From the NCBI RefSeq assembly GCF_037975245.1, contig NC_092567.1, positions 663,501 through 727,500 of the forward strand: 64,000 bases of DNA, read 5' to 3'. Below the pieces are notes generated by a model. It saw only the letters and a program-made list of their open reading frames with translations. It did not search any database and had not been told where the DNA came from. The number at the start of each line of letters is the position of its first letter. Within the stretch, counting starts at the first letter, position 1. The stretch is from Apostichopus japonicus. Lineage: Eukaryota; Echinodermata; Holothuroidea; Aspidochirotida; Stichopodidae. This document shows positions 48,000 to 59,715 of the stretch, one piece after another. The translations under genes and the position numbers were made by a program.

Positions 48000-49500
48000 C
48001 TAGCTGCTTACTTAAAGAAACCCATGACGGAATGGAAGTCCCCGGAGAGTAAGTCAAATAAAAGAGGACTAAGGAGAACCGCCACCACACCCATTATACC
48101 ATATACTCACACCCTGTTACGAACCAGGCTACAGTGAACTACAGTGAACTACAGAGAGTGAACTACAGTGAACTACAGTGAACTATAGAAACAAAGTAAA
48201 CTATACAGAAACGTTTTACCGGCTATTGCAGTTGCAGAGATACACACTTCACATAGTAATAGAGAGAAGTACATCTCAACTGGTCTCATTCATGTTTCTA
48301 CTGTTTCACAGTTTCCTGCAAAGAGGAAGAGAAAGGAATTATCTTTTGATGTGTCATCTGTAGTCTCACCAACAGAATTGTAAAAACAAATTCAAATTGT
48401 TAAGCGTTACTGAGAATGAGCTCATTATGTTTCTCTTGAACTCAGATCCTGAACACAAACTTAATAAACATAGGATGGGGACTTGTTGTAATAATATTGG
48501 TGCATTATGCATATATCAGAGCGTGTCAGGGTTTTTATATCCGGAGTCGGAAAATATAGGGAGATCCCTCAAATGTATGGATGTTATACTCTCATTGTTA
48601 TGATTCCAAATATTAGAAAAGAGAAGGCCACCCGGTGACTGCCATTACTGGTCCACGAAGCCTCTATGTGATATGAGGAGGGGAGGGGATGGGAGTTGGC
48701 GGGATCCTGATCTGTTTTCAGGGGTTTAGGAAGCTTCCAAAAAGTGGGAGGGGGGCACAACATCAGAGGGACACTTTCTCATTCCACAACCACCACTCGT
48801 TATGCTATAAACCGCCATATGACTTAAATATATATGATGTGTTAGTTTGCTAATAATACCATTTATTGAGATTGTTTTTTGTTAACCATGTTACAAAAAG
48901 ATTTTTAAAATAGCATGTACAGACTAAAAATAAATAATTAACATTTTAATTTAACAAACGCTTAAGATATCCAAAACACAGTTCTTCATCAAAGGGCACA
49001 TTTTATTTGCCAGTACGTATAGTGTACAATTGGTAATTTTTTTTTTTTAAAAGGGGTCACGTGCCCCCGGTCCCCCCCCGGCTCCTACCCCCTTGTCTGT
49101 TTTGTAAGAAAGCTTCATCCATACATGAAATTATGTTGTCTGTAGTATAAGGAGAGATATGCCCGATTCGTATCTGGCTGTCGCTGTACAATTATTTTCA
49201 AATTAACACAATATAAACGGAACTTCCTTGTAAATGTCAAAGACGAAATATTTGAATCAATGAGACACACAGACTCACTCACAAACGTAAATAAATAACT
49301 ACATATTGAATAGGATTGCTATTTATTTTTGAAATGACTCACCTATTTGTAATTTCAATGTTATCATGGTAATAATCTATTAATATATAGTACGACACCA
49401 ACGAAGGAAGTGACGTTTAAGTTTGGTTCGCCCAAGCATGCAAAGAGTTTAGACAGCCTGTGTGCAAACTGTGACGCACGAATCCAAATTTGGGTTCGCT
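48000..49500. other. Intergenic, no supported gene
   Basis: Contains a short TACAGTGAAC tandem repeat (48124-48190) and G- or C-rich tracts (48672-48760, 49055-49095) of the kind found in decayed small inverted-repeat elements. Nothing coding is supported. Confidence 0.5.
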
Positions 49501-49791
49501 AAAGTAAGTAAGTAAGTCAGAAAGTAAAAATTTATTTGCTCCATAAAAGGAAATTACGATATTCGCACATATCAAAAGTACAAAAATATATAAACATTTA
49601 TTCACATTTTCACTTAAGAGTTGAAAAAGTAAGAACAGATTAAATGGATAAGAACAATAAGCATACCCATTCAAAAAGCCAAACAATTAACGACTAGAGT
49701 TATTATTGTTAAGCATTATTGCACGGGAGATGAAGGAATTACGGTGCCGATTAGTCTTAGTTGTGGGAGTCTCAGTTTGCCAATACCTCTC

Positions 49792-50144
49792 TTAAAGGGT
49801 GTGAAGACTCGCGAAAAAGAAACGTCTCATGCCGGTAATCTGACCTAGTTTCAGAAGTATTAGACACCACCATCGATCCCAGAAAATACACACACAGCTT
49901 GCTACCGTCGGTAATTAGACACTAGTGTACAGTCAGTACATACAGCTGCGGTCAATACCCACAGCACGGTGTAGAAACGATACAGCGATGGACATCTCAA
50001 GTCCAGCTAAAGATAACAAGGTATCACGTTTCATTACTGTCTGCATTTTGTAGCGACACGAACAAAACGTCACTTGCAAGCAACAGAAAGTTACCTTTTC
50101 CAGATGGCTGCACGCGGGTTGGGGCGAGTCTTCAATGCCTTTAA
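49792..50144. mobile_element. TTAA-ended inverted-repeat element, copy 1 (353 bp), inside the LINE
   Basis: Begins TTAAAGGGTGTGAAGACTCG and, read from the other end, TTAAAGGCATTGAAGACTCG, so the ends are inverted repeats of about 20 bp flanked by or starting with TTAA. LINE coding sequence resumes on each side (DSLI before, RYWQTETPTTK after, in LINE orientation), proving insertion. A second copy lies at 56004-56366. A TTAA target is typical of piggyBac-type and related elements; no transposase is encoded. Confidence 0.8.
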
Positions 50145-50604
50145 TTAAGCTGTCTTGAAGGTGATGATGGAAAGGGTGGCTACAGTCACTTCACACTGTA
50201 TCAAGCTTGGATTGTAGAAGACACTGGTACATAGTGTCAACAGCAGACTGAGAAGCCCCAACTATGATTTCAGCTTTCTTAATTAATAATATTATCAATA
50301 CGGTCCCTTTCTGATTTACTGACATTACCACCCCAGAAATTTAGACAATATCTCCAGACTCCACATGTAGTAGAATTATAAAACAGCAATAACAATTCTG
50401 ACCGCAAATTGAATAATAACATTTTCCGAAGACAATATATAGCAAAGAATGCAACTTTTTTGACTAGTACATCAATATGATCCCCCAAGACAATTGATCA
50501 CTCAGCACCACTCCTAAATATTTGTATGATGAAACACGTTCTTCTTCATTACCTTTAATAATAACGGGCGGTGGTAAAATATCATTAACGTCTAAAAGCA
50601 ATAA

Positions 50605-51226
50605 TCATTTATTTTTTGTCTTAGAGACTTTTAATTGCAGAATTTTAGAGTAACAGTAATCTACGAATGACTGCAGCTGGCGCAGGTATGCCCTGTCATT
50701 ATTACCATGGATGAGACCAGTCATGGCGGTATCATCGGCAAACTGGAGGACAGGTAATCCCTCCTCCAGGGATCTGTAATCAGATGTATATAATGTAAAG
50801 AGAAATAGGACAAGGACAGTCCCTTGCGGGGCCCCTGTATTGGATATAATATGATCTGAAGGAAAGTTTAACATACTGTGTTCTCTTAGTGAGATACTGC
50901 ATGATCCAATTAATTAAACCACCTGGAATGTCCATTTTAAGAGGCTTAGTGACTAAATTGTGCGGTTGTATAGTAATAAAGGCAGAGGAGAAATCGAGAG
51001 ATATGACACGCGCAGAAGAAGTGTTAGACTTAGAGTGTTCTAAGGAAGAGTATAACTTGTCGAGAATGAAAAGGATGGCATCTTCACAGCTACGACTAGA
51101 TTGATATACAAACTGTATTAGGTCTTTAGAAAGGGAGCTTACAAATGAATGAAAATGCTTTAAAAATAAACGTTCACATACTTTCATTGGAACAGCTTTA
51201 AGTGCTACCTTGCGCAAGTCATTCAT
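50605..51226 (-). pseudogene. Reverse transcriptase core of the LINE
   Basis: Two overlapping open frames joined by a frameshift near 50780-50874 cover RT motifs 1 to 5: DLRKVALKAVPMKV, QFVYQSSRSCEDAILFILDK, RVISLDFSSAFITI, GAPQGTV and QFADDTAM, then LQLKVSKTKNK. The FADD catalytic box is intact, but frameshifts preclude a functional enzyme. Confidence 0.9.
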
Positions 51227-51405
51227 GTATGGTATTTCTGCTGATTTCTTCGGAATAGGTATAATACAGGATTGCTTCCATACTGAAGGAATGTAACCAA
51301 TTTTAAAAGATCGATTATAAATGAGAGTAAATATATTGGCCAGTTCTAGTGCACAATGTTTTAATACCTTTGATGATAAATGGTCTGGACCGGCAGCTTT
51401 TGATT

Positions 51406-51525
51406 GAATCGAATCGAATCGATGAGAATCGAATCGATGAGAATCGAATTGATGAGAATCGAATTGATGAGAATCGAATTGATGAGAATTGATGAGAATG
51501 GATGAGAATTGATGAGAATTGATGA
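51406..51525. repeat. GATGAGAATCGAAT array inside the LINE
   Basis: Tandem GATGAGAATC/GATGAGAATT units (10-15 bp) between the LINE segments TEDDVRRKFSRL and the later LPVQTIYHQRY. It replaces or splits the region just before the RT fingers. Confidence 0.9.
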
Positions 51526-51869
51526 GTGTAACCTAGAAAATTTACGACGTACGTCATCCTCCGTTACCACTAAATCGCAATCAGAATCGGCATGCAATAA
51601 ACTTAAAATTATCAAGATCTGTTGAAAAGTCATTATTGTCAAAACGGTGTTATAAAAATAATAATTCAATTTGCATAATCAACGGTAGTGGCAGGTACTT
51701 GGCAAGAGTTATATTTATGAGTGTACCCACTCATCAAACGCATACCCTCCCAAACACGCTTCATATTATTGTCTGCAAAATGTCCTATGTTTTCCTGATA
51801 TTTAACATTAAAGGGTATACTCGGTTAGCGTAAAGCTTATCTCCCCGAGGCCCTGAAATAAAATAACTG

Positions 51870-51960
51870 ATAGTGAAATGAACAAATATAATCATATAAG
51901 ATAATAATAATCATATAAAAAAAAATAAGACAATGAAAATAAAAATAATGATAATGATGA
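51870..51960. repeat. AT/ATA-rich low-complexity tract in the LINE
   Basis: Runs of ATAATAAT and AAAATAAG between endonuclease and RT segments. Confidence 0.8.
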
Positions 51961-52589
51961 GCGGCCTTCTCTTCCTTGATCACCCCGTTGAAGTTCAAAC
52001 TGCCCTTTTTTTTAGTCCCTCCCGATCTCCTTCCCAAAACAGTTCCCTTTTTCTTGTTGATACTATTTTTGACCCTTTTTGAGATCCAGGGTTAATTGTA
52101 TATTTTAATCTGCTTGTGGGGATGGTTGACTCGACACAAAAGTTGATATAATGGCTTTCAGATTCTCTTAGTTCATCCAGAGGTCACTGCAAGCTTCAGC
52201 AAACATTTCTCAATCCGTACAATCGAGTTCCGCTCGTAGATGGTCTAATGAATTAGCATTCCATCGCTGATCTGTAATAATAGAGGGCTTTTGTCTTTGT
52301 ACAATAGGTCTATACTTTGGCACCAGGTTAACAAAGTATATGATCGGCTTTTCCAAATTTGGGTAGCTGAATAGAGAGGTATGCGTCCTTTAACATTGGA
52401 GTAAAGTAAGTCAAGGGTTGCACACTCTGTTTATAGCTCCATGGTAATACACACTGCTCTTCTTAAGGCTACAATAATTAAACCTCCATTGATCATTGTA
52501 AGAGCATCCGGGCAGAGGCCTCAAGTTCATGAATAACATCAGAAAGTTCCAATGCAGCCGGTTTTGATTCGTTGCGATTGGGCACATAC

Positions 52590-52966
52590 AAGGGCGTAGG
52601 AACCGGGGGGGGGGGCTGGGGGGGGGGGGCGCCAGCCCCCCCAGTGAAAAATATGGAGGGGCGGAAGTATCATTCCGCCCCCCCCCCCGCTTCGCAAGTC
52701 AGAAAACCCCTTTTCATTTCCAAATGAGAAAAAAAATCTCATTTGGAGCACCAAATTGCATCTAAGGCCAGGTGAAAATGCAAAATTATATACAAAATGG
52801 AGTGGGTGGGTTGAAGTGTGCTATATTGCACCAAATTGCATCTGAGGCCACCTGGAAATGCAAAAAATTCCAAAGGGGAGGGGGACACCCCTCCCCTTAG
52901 ACCCCTCCCCCAGGCCGGCCTTCAGTCTTCAGCCCCCCACTCAAAAGTACCTTCCTACGCCACTGG
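52590..52966. mobile_element. Small non-autonomous inverted-repeat element with GGCGTAGGAA ends
   Basis: One end reads GGGCGTAGGAACCGG; the other, reversed, reads CAGTGGCGTAGGAAGGTAC. Flanks on the minus strand are ATGTGTCC and ATGTGCCC, an imperfect 8-bp duplication as made by hAT-type transposons. It splits the LINE endonuclease. Inside, the string CACCAAATTGCATCTGAGGC is present in two copies, and long C and G runs abut the ends. Non-coding. Confidence 0.7.
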
Positions 52967-53697
52967 ACACATATATGGTGTGAACAATAACATGTGAAAA
53001 CTCCCGTGGCAGATAATAGGGTCGTACACTGAGAGATCAAATTTCAATGTTTGTCGAACATAAAGAGTGGCGTTTGAAGGTCGCGTTATTAGGGTGGCGC
53101 CATTTTTCATTTACATAGATACAAACACCACCCCTTTGCCTTTTCCAGAATCAACAGTACAATCCCTTCGTAAGCAATCTGAAACCATCAATAGACAAAT
53201 GGGCATCACTGTGGTGTTCTGTGAACCAGGTTTCAGTAAAGGACAGTATGCTAGCGTTACGATATTCTTGTAAATACGTCACATTAGCACAGATTTCATC
53301 AATGTTATTGCTCAATGATTGTACATTACCCATAATAAATTATGGCAGATATGGTTTGAATTTGTGTCTGCGCATCCTTCTTCTCACCCTTTCTGGTTTA
53401 CCGAATTTCCTACTACGAATTTCCTTGGAATGTCAGTATAGTTAAATTGGCACACGTCATTGTGTATAGGCTGGCTATACGTAGAGCATGTAGTTCATCC
53501 GACTAATATGAAGTCCTACCGGACGGTAGTAAAACGCTGGATTCTCCGAAACATAGACATACTGTTACAAACAGAATAAATAGTCCAAACGACCAAACCT
53601 TTAAACCATATTGGTAAATACAATATACAGAAGAAGTCCGTAAAGAACTTCAAAAAGACATAAACAAATCAAGAGAGTAATTGCGAGTCGTGTCGCC

Positions 53698-53728
53698 CAG
53701 AGCCGTATATAGAGAGAGTTTGGCCAAC
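53698..53728 (+). repeat. Left terminal inverted repeat of the 4.24-kb element
   Basis: 31 bp, CAGAGCCGTATATAGAGAGA followed by GTTTGGCCAAC; exact reverse complement of 57905-57935. Confidence 0.95.
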
Positions 53729-54189
53729 TGGCGATTTGTGACGTCACACGCAAACCATGGGCATCAAAATAGGTCCAGTTGTCGTTACCAGTTGCGCGAA
53801 ACACGAAAAACACCACACACAATATATAGCAGCTTTGCACACTGTGCTCGTTGCGAACAAACGAAGCGACTCAGAATGTCTGATTTTGACAGGCATACGA
53901 GGAACAAATGGATATCAGGTAATGAATTAGAGTATGCGTTAGTTAATGACATTTACGTTTATCTTCACACCTGAAATGCATAGAAAACTAGCTGAAAACC
54001 TGTCATTACACTTGTTTTATTTTACGCCTCATACTACTAGTCCTACTTTAGTCATACAAACGAAAAGCACACATCACAGTCCTGGCTAGGCTAGATTACA
54101 GACGCACAACTATAGCATCAGGCCTACATTAATAGATCCATCAATTAAATAAAGTAGGCCTACACATAAAATGACAATTTATGCTTCAC

Positions 54190-54526
54190 TGATCTTTTCA
54201 GGTTTGCCAAAAAGTAGTTGTACCAGAGGTCATTGTATTAAACTCCAGAAGTTACATAGTAGGATTAATATTCGGCATAACTTTTTCTCTAAAGTCTAAT
54301 ACAACTTATACAAGGGTTGTGAATGGATGGAATGGTTTGCCTGAGAAGGTTGAATTGCAAGTAGTGTGAATGGGTTTAAGAATACTTTGGATGAGTACAT
54401 TAAGCATTGTAATTGGGTATGACATTTTATGTCCTTGGTTTTATTCCTCTCATAGAGCCTTAGGGTCCTTAATGGGGACTTGAATGTCTCTCCTGGTCTT
54501 TTTTTCTACTAAACTAAACTATATAC
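54190..54526 (+). pseudogene. LINE C-terminal/3' UTR fragment inside the 4.24-kb element
   Basis: Conceptual translation shows SSCTRGHCIKLQKLHSRINI, then NGLPEKV-like and FKNTLDEYIKHCNW, the C-terminal end of a CR1-like reverse transcriptase. The 3' UTR (GGTCCTTAATGGGGACTTGA) ends in TACTAAACTAAACT. Same family as the fragment at 7133-7215. Confidence 0.7.
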
Positions 54527-56003
54527 TTGAGTGTAGGAGTTAGCAATAGATGGGAGTCTGTGGGCAAACCTAAGACTGATATTGTGGTGTTAATTTCTCA
54601 GGAATGTAGTACTAGGCTATAGTAGGTGCAACAGATTGAATGGGTCTGTCGAGAAAAAAAAAAACCTGCAACAACTGAATACTGGTGTATGTTGTAGCTT
54701 GTGTATTTTCCATTAACATATATACTATACGGTCATGTCCTTAATAAGGTTTCATGGATCACACTGACATAGTGTGCCTACTTGTCAGTGTTGTCAACTG
54801 AGCACAGGGCTGATGACATCATTCAGTTTGTTATTATGCAGACAGCAAATGGCCATAATGATAATTATTAATTGTTACTTATTCTTCATACTGCCCTTAC
54901 TGGCCTTACCTGAACAGTGATGTATAAAAATGCAAGAAGTCTTTAAGCTTTTCATTTAAGAATCGTTTCAGCCTGTCCTATTTCAAACATATGATTGGCA
55001 GGTTTCCACGTTACATAGCTTATCAAAATGGAGCTGTTCTGTAAGGCAAGAAAATCACACATATGCATGCATACAAACACACTCATATATAACAATTTCT
55101 GAATATCTTTTCAGCTGCCCAAAGGTACTGGAATGCAAGCTCTGTTGGGTGAATTAAAAAACCCTCATTGTACTCTTTTATCATGGTCGGCTTAGCTGGA
55201 ACCAGCAATGATGGTGATGTGGATTTGACAGTACCTAGACAAGAGCTCTGCTTTGTGTTGAAGTGGGTTCAACTTGCTCAAGGCCATGACAGGATGACGA
55301 CTAGACATTAGGATGAATTATCTGTTGCAGAGCTCTATAAACCAGGCAGTTGTTAAAACATCCATTGATTGGGTGACCCTCACAGTCTACCAGGCACTGC
55401 ATTGCAGAAGCAAAATGAAGTGTGTGTGATACCTTCATCTTATGAGAGTGGAATGGTATCAGTGTGGCCTCTGTCAATTTGGCTTCAAGTCTTTGTTTTC
55501 TTGAAAGCTGAGAAGATCTTTCAGTGGTTTCACACTGACCTCTGTACTTGACAATTCATGTGTATTTGCCAGCTCAGGAGGAAGCCAGATTTTAATTACA
55601 TTAACCAATGCTGACTTTTTTTTTGGACAGGAGGTACATCTGCAAGGAGGTGAAGGAAGCAGTTGGAGTTACATGGATGTGGAATCTTGTTGATAGTCTG
55701 GCAGTCTTATCCACAGATTATCCCAAAGCTTCTCCACATTGCCACATTCAGAACTTATTACATTGATAAACTTGAAAATTGCAGGAATCTAACGAAGCAC
55801 CCATCAAGGGAATTTGTTTGTATAATTATTGAAAGCTGTGACCTTCTGATGTGACAGACTAATGTGAAATAAAGGGCAGTAGATTACCTTGTAAATGAAC
55901 CTTGTTATTGTTTGATTGTATCTAATGTTTGCAAAATTTTAAGTTGCATGCTACCAATTGAAACATAATTCTTTCTCTATTAATGGGATATAAATACTTC
56001 TCC

Positions 56004-56366
56004 TTAAAGGGTGTGGAGACTCCCGCACAAAGAAACATCTCATGCCGGTTATCTGACCTAGTTTCGAATGCGGTGTAACAGAAGTGTTAGACACCACCAT
56101 TGATCCCAGAAAATACACATACAGCTTGCTACCATCTGTAAATAGACATTAGTGTACAGTCAATACAAACATCACAGTCAATACCCACAACACAGTGCAC
56201 ATAGCAGCGTGGACATCTCAGGTCTAGATAAAAGATAACAAGGTATCAGGTTTCATTACTGTCTGCATTTTGTAGCGACACAAAAAAAACTTCACTTGCA
56301 AGCAACGGAAAGTAAACTTTTTCAGAGCGCGGCATGCGGTTTAGGGCAAGTCTTCAATACCTTTAA
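56004..56366. mobile_element. TTAA-ended inverted-repeat element, copy 2 (363 bp)
   Basis: Aligns along its length to 49792-50144 (for example TCATGCCGG, TGACCTAGTTTC, AGACACCACCAT, ATCCCAGAAAATACACA, TTTCATTACTGTCTGCATTT). Ends TTAAAGGGTGTGGAGACTC and, reversed, TTAAAGGTATTGAAGACT. Nested within the larger element. Confidence 0.85.
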
Positions 56367-57904
56367 ATATACTGCATCGGTTGTTGTCACTTGATCATTT
56401 GCTTGTGTGTGAGCTAAACAGCTTAAATAATATGTAAAAAAATAATGCAAACTTTCAAATTGCCAGATATTTACTTGCTCAAAATCATTATCCAATCATG
56501 ATTTGTTGCTATCCTTGAGTCCATTATTCAGATGATGAGGCAGATTCCCTTCATCTCTCCATGATGAAGGTAAAACCTTATATCTTAACCAACTGCCATT
56601 GAGTGTCCATTTGAAAGTTTCAAACACACAAGTGCATTGATTAAAACAAAGACTTTATTGCTGTGGTTGCAGGAACTGGATTTCAGTCTAGTAGTCACTC
56701 ACCAGGTTTGTCATTATCACAGTCTGCTAACTGGCTTTTTATGTTAGGAGTTTTTCTTCAGAGCACATGTCACCTTTGATTTGTAAAAAAAAGTCCTGAA
56801 ATTCAGGGAGTTAAAATTTACTGTCTAAATATAATTTAAAAAGATTTTTTTTAACTTCAATTGTCAATGTGGGTGTCAATTAAGGGAATAAGGAGGTACT
56901 GATGCAACTTTGATAAATGATAGTTGACTGCATCCAAATTAAACCAAGGCCTAGGCTATACTTTTGAAGAAGAAAAACTTAGGCTGAATTCATGTTAGCC
57001 TAAAAAGCCTAGGCCAATGCTGACAATTAACACAAACCAAGATCATTTAACCATTTGGGCACTTGTTTATGGCATACTAAAAGGGTCTATATAATTAGGC
57101 CTGTATGTGTACACAACCCACAAGTTACCAATGAGTATAGACCTAGCCTAACTAGTTTAGGCCTAGGCTACTTTGTTTTCCTTAGACCTAGTTTAATTGG
57201 GCCTTATACTGTGCCATATTATGTAATGTGCTATAACAGTTGTAGTAATAGCAAGAATGGTCCAGGTCTAACTAAGCCCAGGCTTAACTTATGCTTCGGG
57301 CTTAACTAAGGATTAGGGCTTTACGTGATGCCTAGAGGCTAGCCCACCCTTTTACATTAAACTAAAAGTGATACTTTTTTAGGCTAGGCATAGCCTAGGC
57401 ATACAATAACTAGGAATTAGGATAACTATATGTGCGACTGAAACTGCCATGCCTATGATTAGGAGAGCTGGCATAATGAAATCGAATTTGTGGATCGTAA
57501 AACGAGAGAGAATAGCCATGCATGTAATTACAGAAACCAGTCTGAACGTAAAATTCTCGCATTACTTGTACATTACTCGTATTACACTAGGGCCTATGGC
57601 TAGTAATATGGGCCTAGGCTACACAGACTTTTTTTCATTAGATCTCCATCTTGTTCTTTCTACTTCCAAAAAATTCCTCTTCTTTTATGGTCAGTCGGAT
57701 AATCAAACAACAATATCCATGTTCTGACCGATTGCAGCATCCCCAGCACAATTTCTTTCATAATTTCGTACTTTTTTCGTGTACACAAACGATAGTCTAT
57801 ACACTGTGAGTATGCGTGTCGCCTGCTATAAAGTTTTCAAGTGGACCTATTTTACCACCCTGTGTGGGCGTTTTCCCTCTCGACCAATCCAAATCGGTTA
57901 CATG

Positions 57905-57935
57905 GTTGGCCAAACTCTCTCTATATACGGCTCTG
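57905..57935 (-). repeat. Right terminal inverted repeat of the 4.24-kb element
   Basis: 31 bp, GTTGGCCAAACTCTCTCTAT followed by ATACGGCTCTG; exact reverse complement of 53698-53728. Confidence 0.95.
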
Positions 57936-58103
57936 GTGTCGCCACTAGGGTAGCGCCACCTATCGCTGCATACGACATTTAATGGATTTATTTAGGTCAT
58001 GACCAAGTCTCAGAGCAATTGGCGAGGGTTCACCCCACCAATTCTTTACTACCCCATCAGCAGCGACTGTTCTTTAAGGTTGTAATGGTTTATTCATACT
58101 TTC

Positions 58104-58316
58104 CTAACTATTCCTTAATATATTGTCTACATTCATGACTAAACGAGCCGATTTTCTCATCTTTTGACAATTTAAAAATTGGATAAAACGAAAGACTCGC
58201 GTGGTCTGGAAACGGGTATTTTCCACCATCTTTGTCACAGAGTTCATTTTAATCTTAACAAGATCTGCTTTTGATAATGAGGGGTACGTAACATCAAACA
58301 TCTTGTAGAGGAAGAA
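58104..58316 (-). other. Possible exon of unknown protein
   Basis: After a good acceptor (TTCTTTATTCCCAG, minus strand) an open frame reads FFLYKMFDVTYPSLSKADLV and on to a stop at 58104. Composition looks coding, but no family is recognised, and its phase does not fit the candidate first exon at 58731-58758. Confidence 0.25.
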
Positions 58317-58504
58317 CTGGGAATAAAGAAGGTTTAGCTGTGGAACTTCCAGAGGAGTCCTCGGAACTCAGGAATTCGCGAAGAAGCCATCATTGGCTTA
58401 TCAAAGCCGCAAGCTGACTGAAGTCAGTCTCTTAGATTCATATATAACGTCATGACTATATATGAATTGTCAACAACTCTGTAACTGGACGACATACATT
58501 AATC

Positions 58505-58574
58505 TGGGAGTGACTCGAATCGGGGACTTATGTTTGAAGGGCACCGGCGTTAACCACTGAGCTAACACTCCTAC
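58505..58574 (-). repeat. tRNA-derived SINE head
   Basis: Minus strand: GTAGGAGTGTTAGCTCAGTG then GTTAACGCCGGTGC, a clear tRNA A-box half, and about 30 nt on CCCCGATTCGAGTCACTCCC, a B-box half that pairs back to the GGGAGTG/GTAGGAGTG acceptor stem. It lacks a regular tRNA anticodon arm and continues into non-tRNA sequence toward 58430, as SINEs do. Confidence 0.6.
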
Positions 58575-58730
58575 ATATGTGACATCATTATGAATGAATG
58601 AACACATTATTTGTGACATCATTATGAATGAATAGAGTGTCCCTCATTCTTTGAGAATCAACGCCGACTTACCAATGACATTATTTAAACAGTGAGATTG
58701 TACAAAAAATAAGTAATTAAAATGTCTTAC

Positions 58731-58758
58731 CTCCAACTGATGGTTCGTTAGTCTCCAT
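58731..58758 (-). CDS. Candidate first coding exon of an unidentified minus-strand gene
   Basis: CTACCACCATGGAGAC gives an ideal Kozak start; METNEPSVG is followed by a GTAAGAC donor in phase 1. No downstream exon in matching phase could be assigned, and the 4.24-kb element lies in its path. Could be chance. Confidence 0.3.
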
Positions 58759-59454
58759 GGTGGTAGTTAAGTAGCAAGTGCCCGCATTTCATAAGGAGGA
58801 TCCGATTAAAAATGTAAAATTAATGGTTTCATCCTGCTTCTTTTTCAAGTTCGAAATCCTTCAGACGTTTGACGAAATAAAATAGCCCGATAAGAAATCT
58901 ATGCACACTCCTTGCCGTGCGTACACAAACATATTAAGGAATGGTATATCTTGGCGTATATGTAATAAAGGTGATGTGATTGTAAACTGTGTCGCACTAA
59001 CGACAGGGTTGACCACATTTATAATAAACCTTATGTAAAAAAAAGTCACGCACATAACATGTGGTTACTGTGGTAGGAGGTCCCCCCACAAATAATTCGC
59101 ATGACGTAAAAGTTAAGGTTACAATAATGTCCCACCTACACAAAATATCGATGAAATAAATCGCTCTAGGCTCTCTTTGATACGTAAAAAGAAACATCTT
59201 GCACGGATGCAATGGATTTACTGTAAGATTACTAAGGATTTACATACGATTGTTCCTCTTCTTTTTGCGTCGAACTGTCAACCTCTTTTTTCTATAGTAG
59301 TGCAAGAAAGTGATGGCGCACTTTAACAACTATAATAAGATTGCGCTCGACAAGATCTATGTGAGACATTTGTCATATTTGTTTAAAGTCTTCTGACTAT
59401 CAATTTGGCAATTTCCTTTACATTGTCCCCGTATATTAACAACATTAGTAGTAA

Positions 59455-59715
59455 TGTTGGTATACGTATTGTTATACGTAACATGGTATACGTATTGCAA
59501 TTGTTTTACGTAACATGATATACGTATTGTTATACGTAACATGGTACACGTATTGTTATACGTAACATGGTATACGTATTGTTATACGTAACATGGTATA
59601 CGTATTGTTATACTTAACATGGTATACGTGTTGTTATACGTAACATGGTATACGTATTGTTATGCGTAACATGGTATACGTATTGTTATACTGTAAGTAA
59701 CATGGTATACGTATT
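59455..59715. repeat. 26-bp minisatellite
   Basis: About ten copies of ATGGTATACGTATTGTTATA followed by CGTAAC. The unit is rich in self-complementary steps (TATACGTA, GTATAC). Confidence 0.95.

Larger units (their letters stand above)
49503..53450 (-). mobile_element. Non-LTR retrotransposon (CR1/L2/jockey-like), decayed, with nested insertions
   Basis: Read on the minus strand. 53333-53151 encodes the start of an APE-type endonuclease (NVQSLSNNIDEICANVTYLQ, then SFTETWFTEHHSDAHLSIDG). Then come the endonuclease/RT linker and reverse transcriptase with MNDLRKVALKAVPMKVCERL, VISLDFSSAF, STGAPQGTV-like NTGAPQGTVL, the catalytic LQFADDTAM motif and LSWGDHIDVL at the thumb. The 3' end carries a TACTTACTTACTT tail at about 49503. 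Frameshifts and stops are numerous. It is interrupted by elements at 49792-50144 and 52590-52966 and by a GA-rich array at 51406-51525. The order EN-RT and the short repeat tail fit the CR1/L2/jockey groups; the clade is not settled. Confidence 0.88.
53690..57943. mobile_element. 4.24-kb inverted-repeat DNA transposon with 8-bp target duplication
   Basis: Perfect 31-bp terminal inverted repeats at 53698-53728 and 57905-57935, beginning CAGAGCCGTATATAGAGAGA, flanked on both sides by GTGTCGCC (53690-53697 and 57936-57943). A subterminal AAAATAGGTCCA also occurs in inverted orientation at both ends. The 8-bp duplication and CAG start fit the hAT or P superfamilies; which one cannot be decided. 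No transposase frame is seen inside, but there is a LINE 3' fragment (54190-54526) and a TTAA-ended element (56004-56366), so it is non-autonomous or heavily decayed. A TAGGCCTAGGC-rich zone lies at 56940-57640. Confidence 0.85.

Noticed and set aside
50605..53450. Viral or cellular polymerase gene
   Set aside because: EN plus RT with FADD box, LINE-type 3' tail and many frameshifts identify a dead non-LTR retrotransposon.
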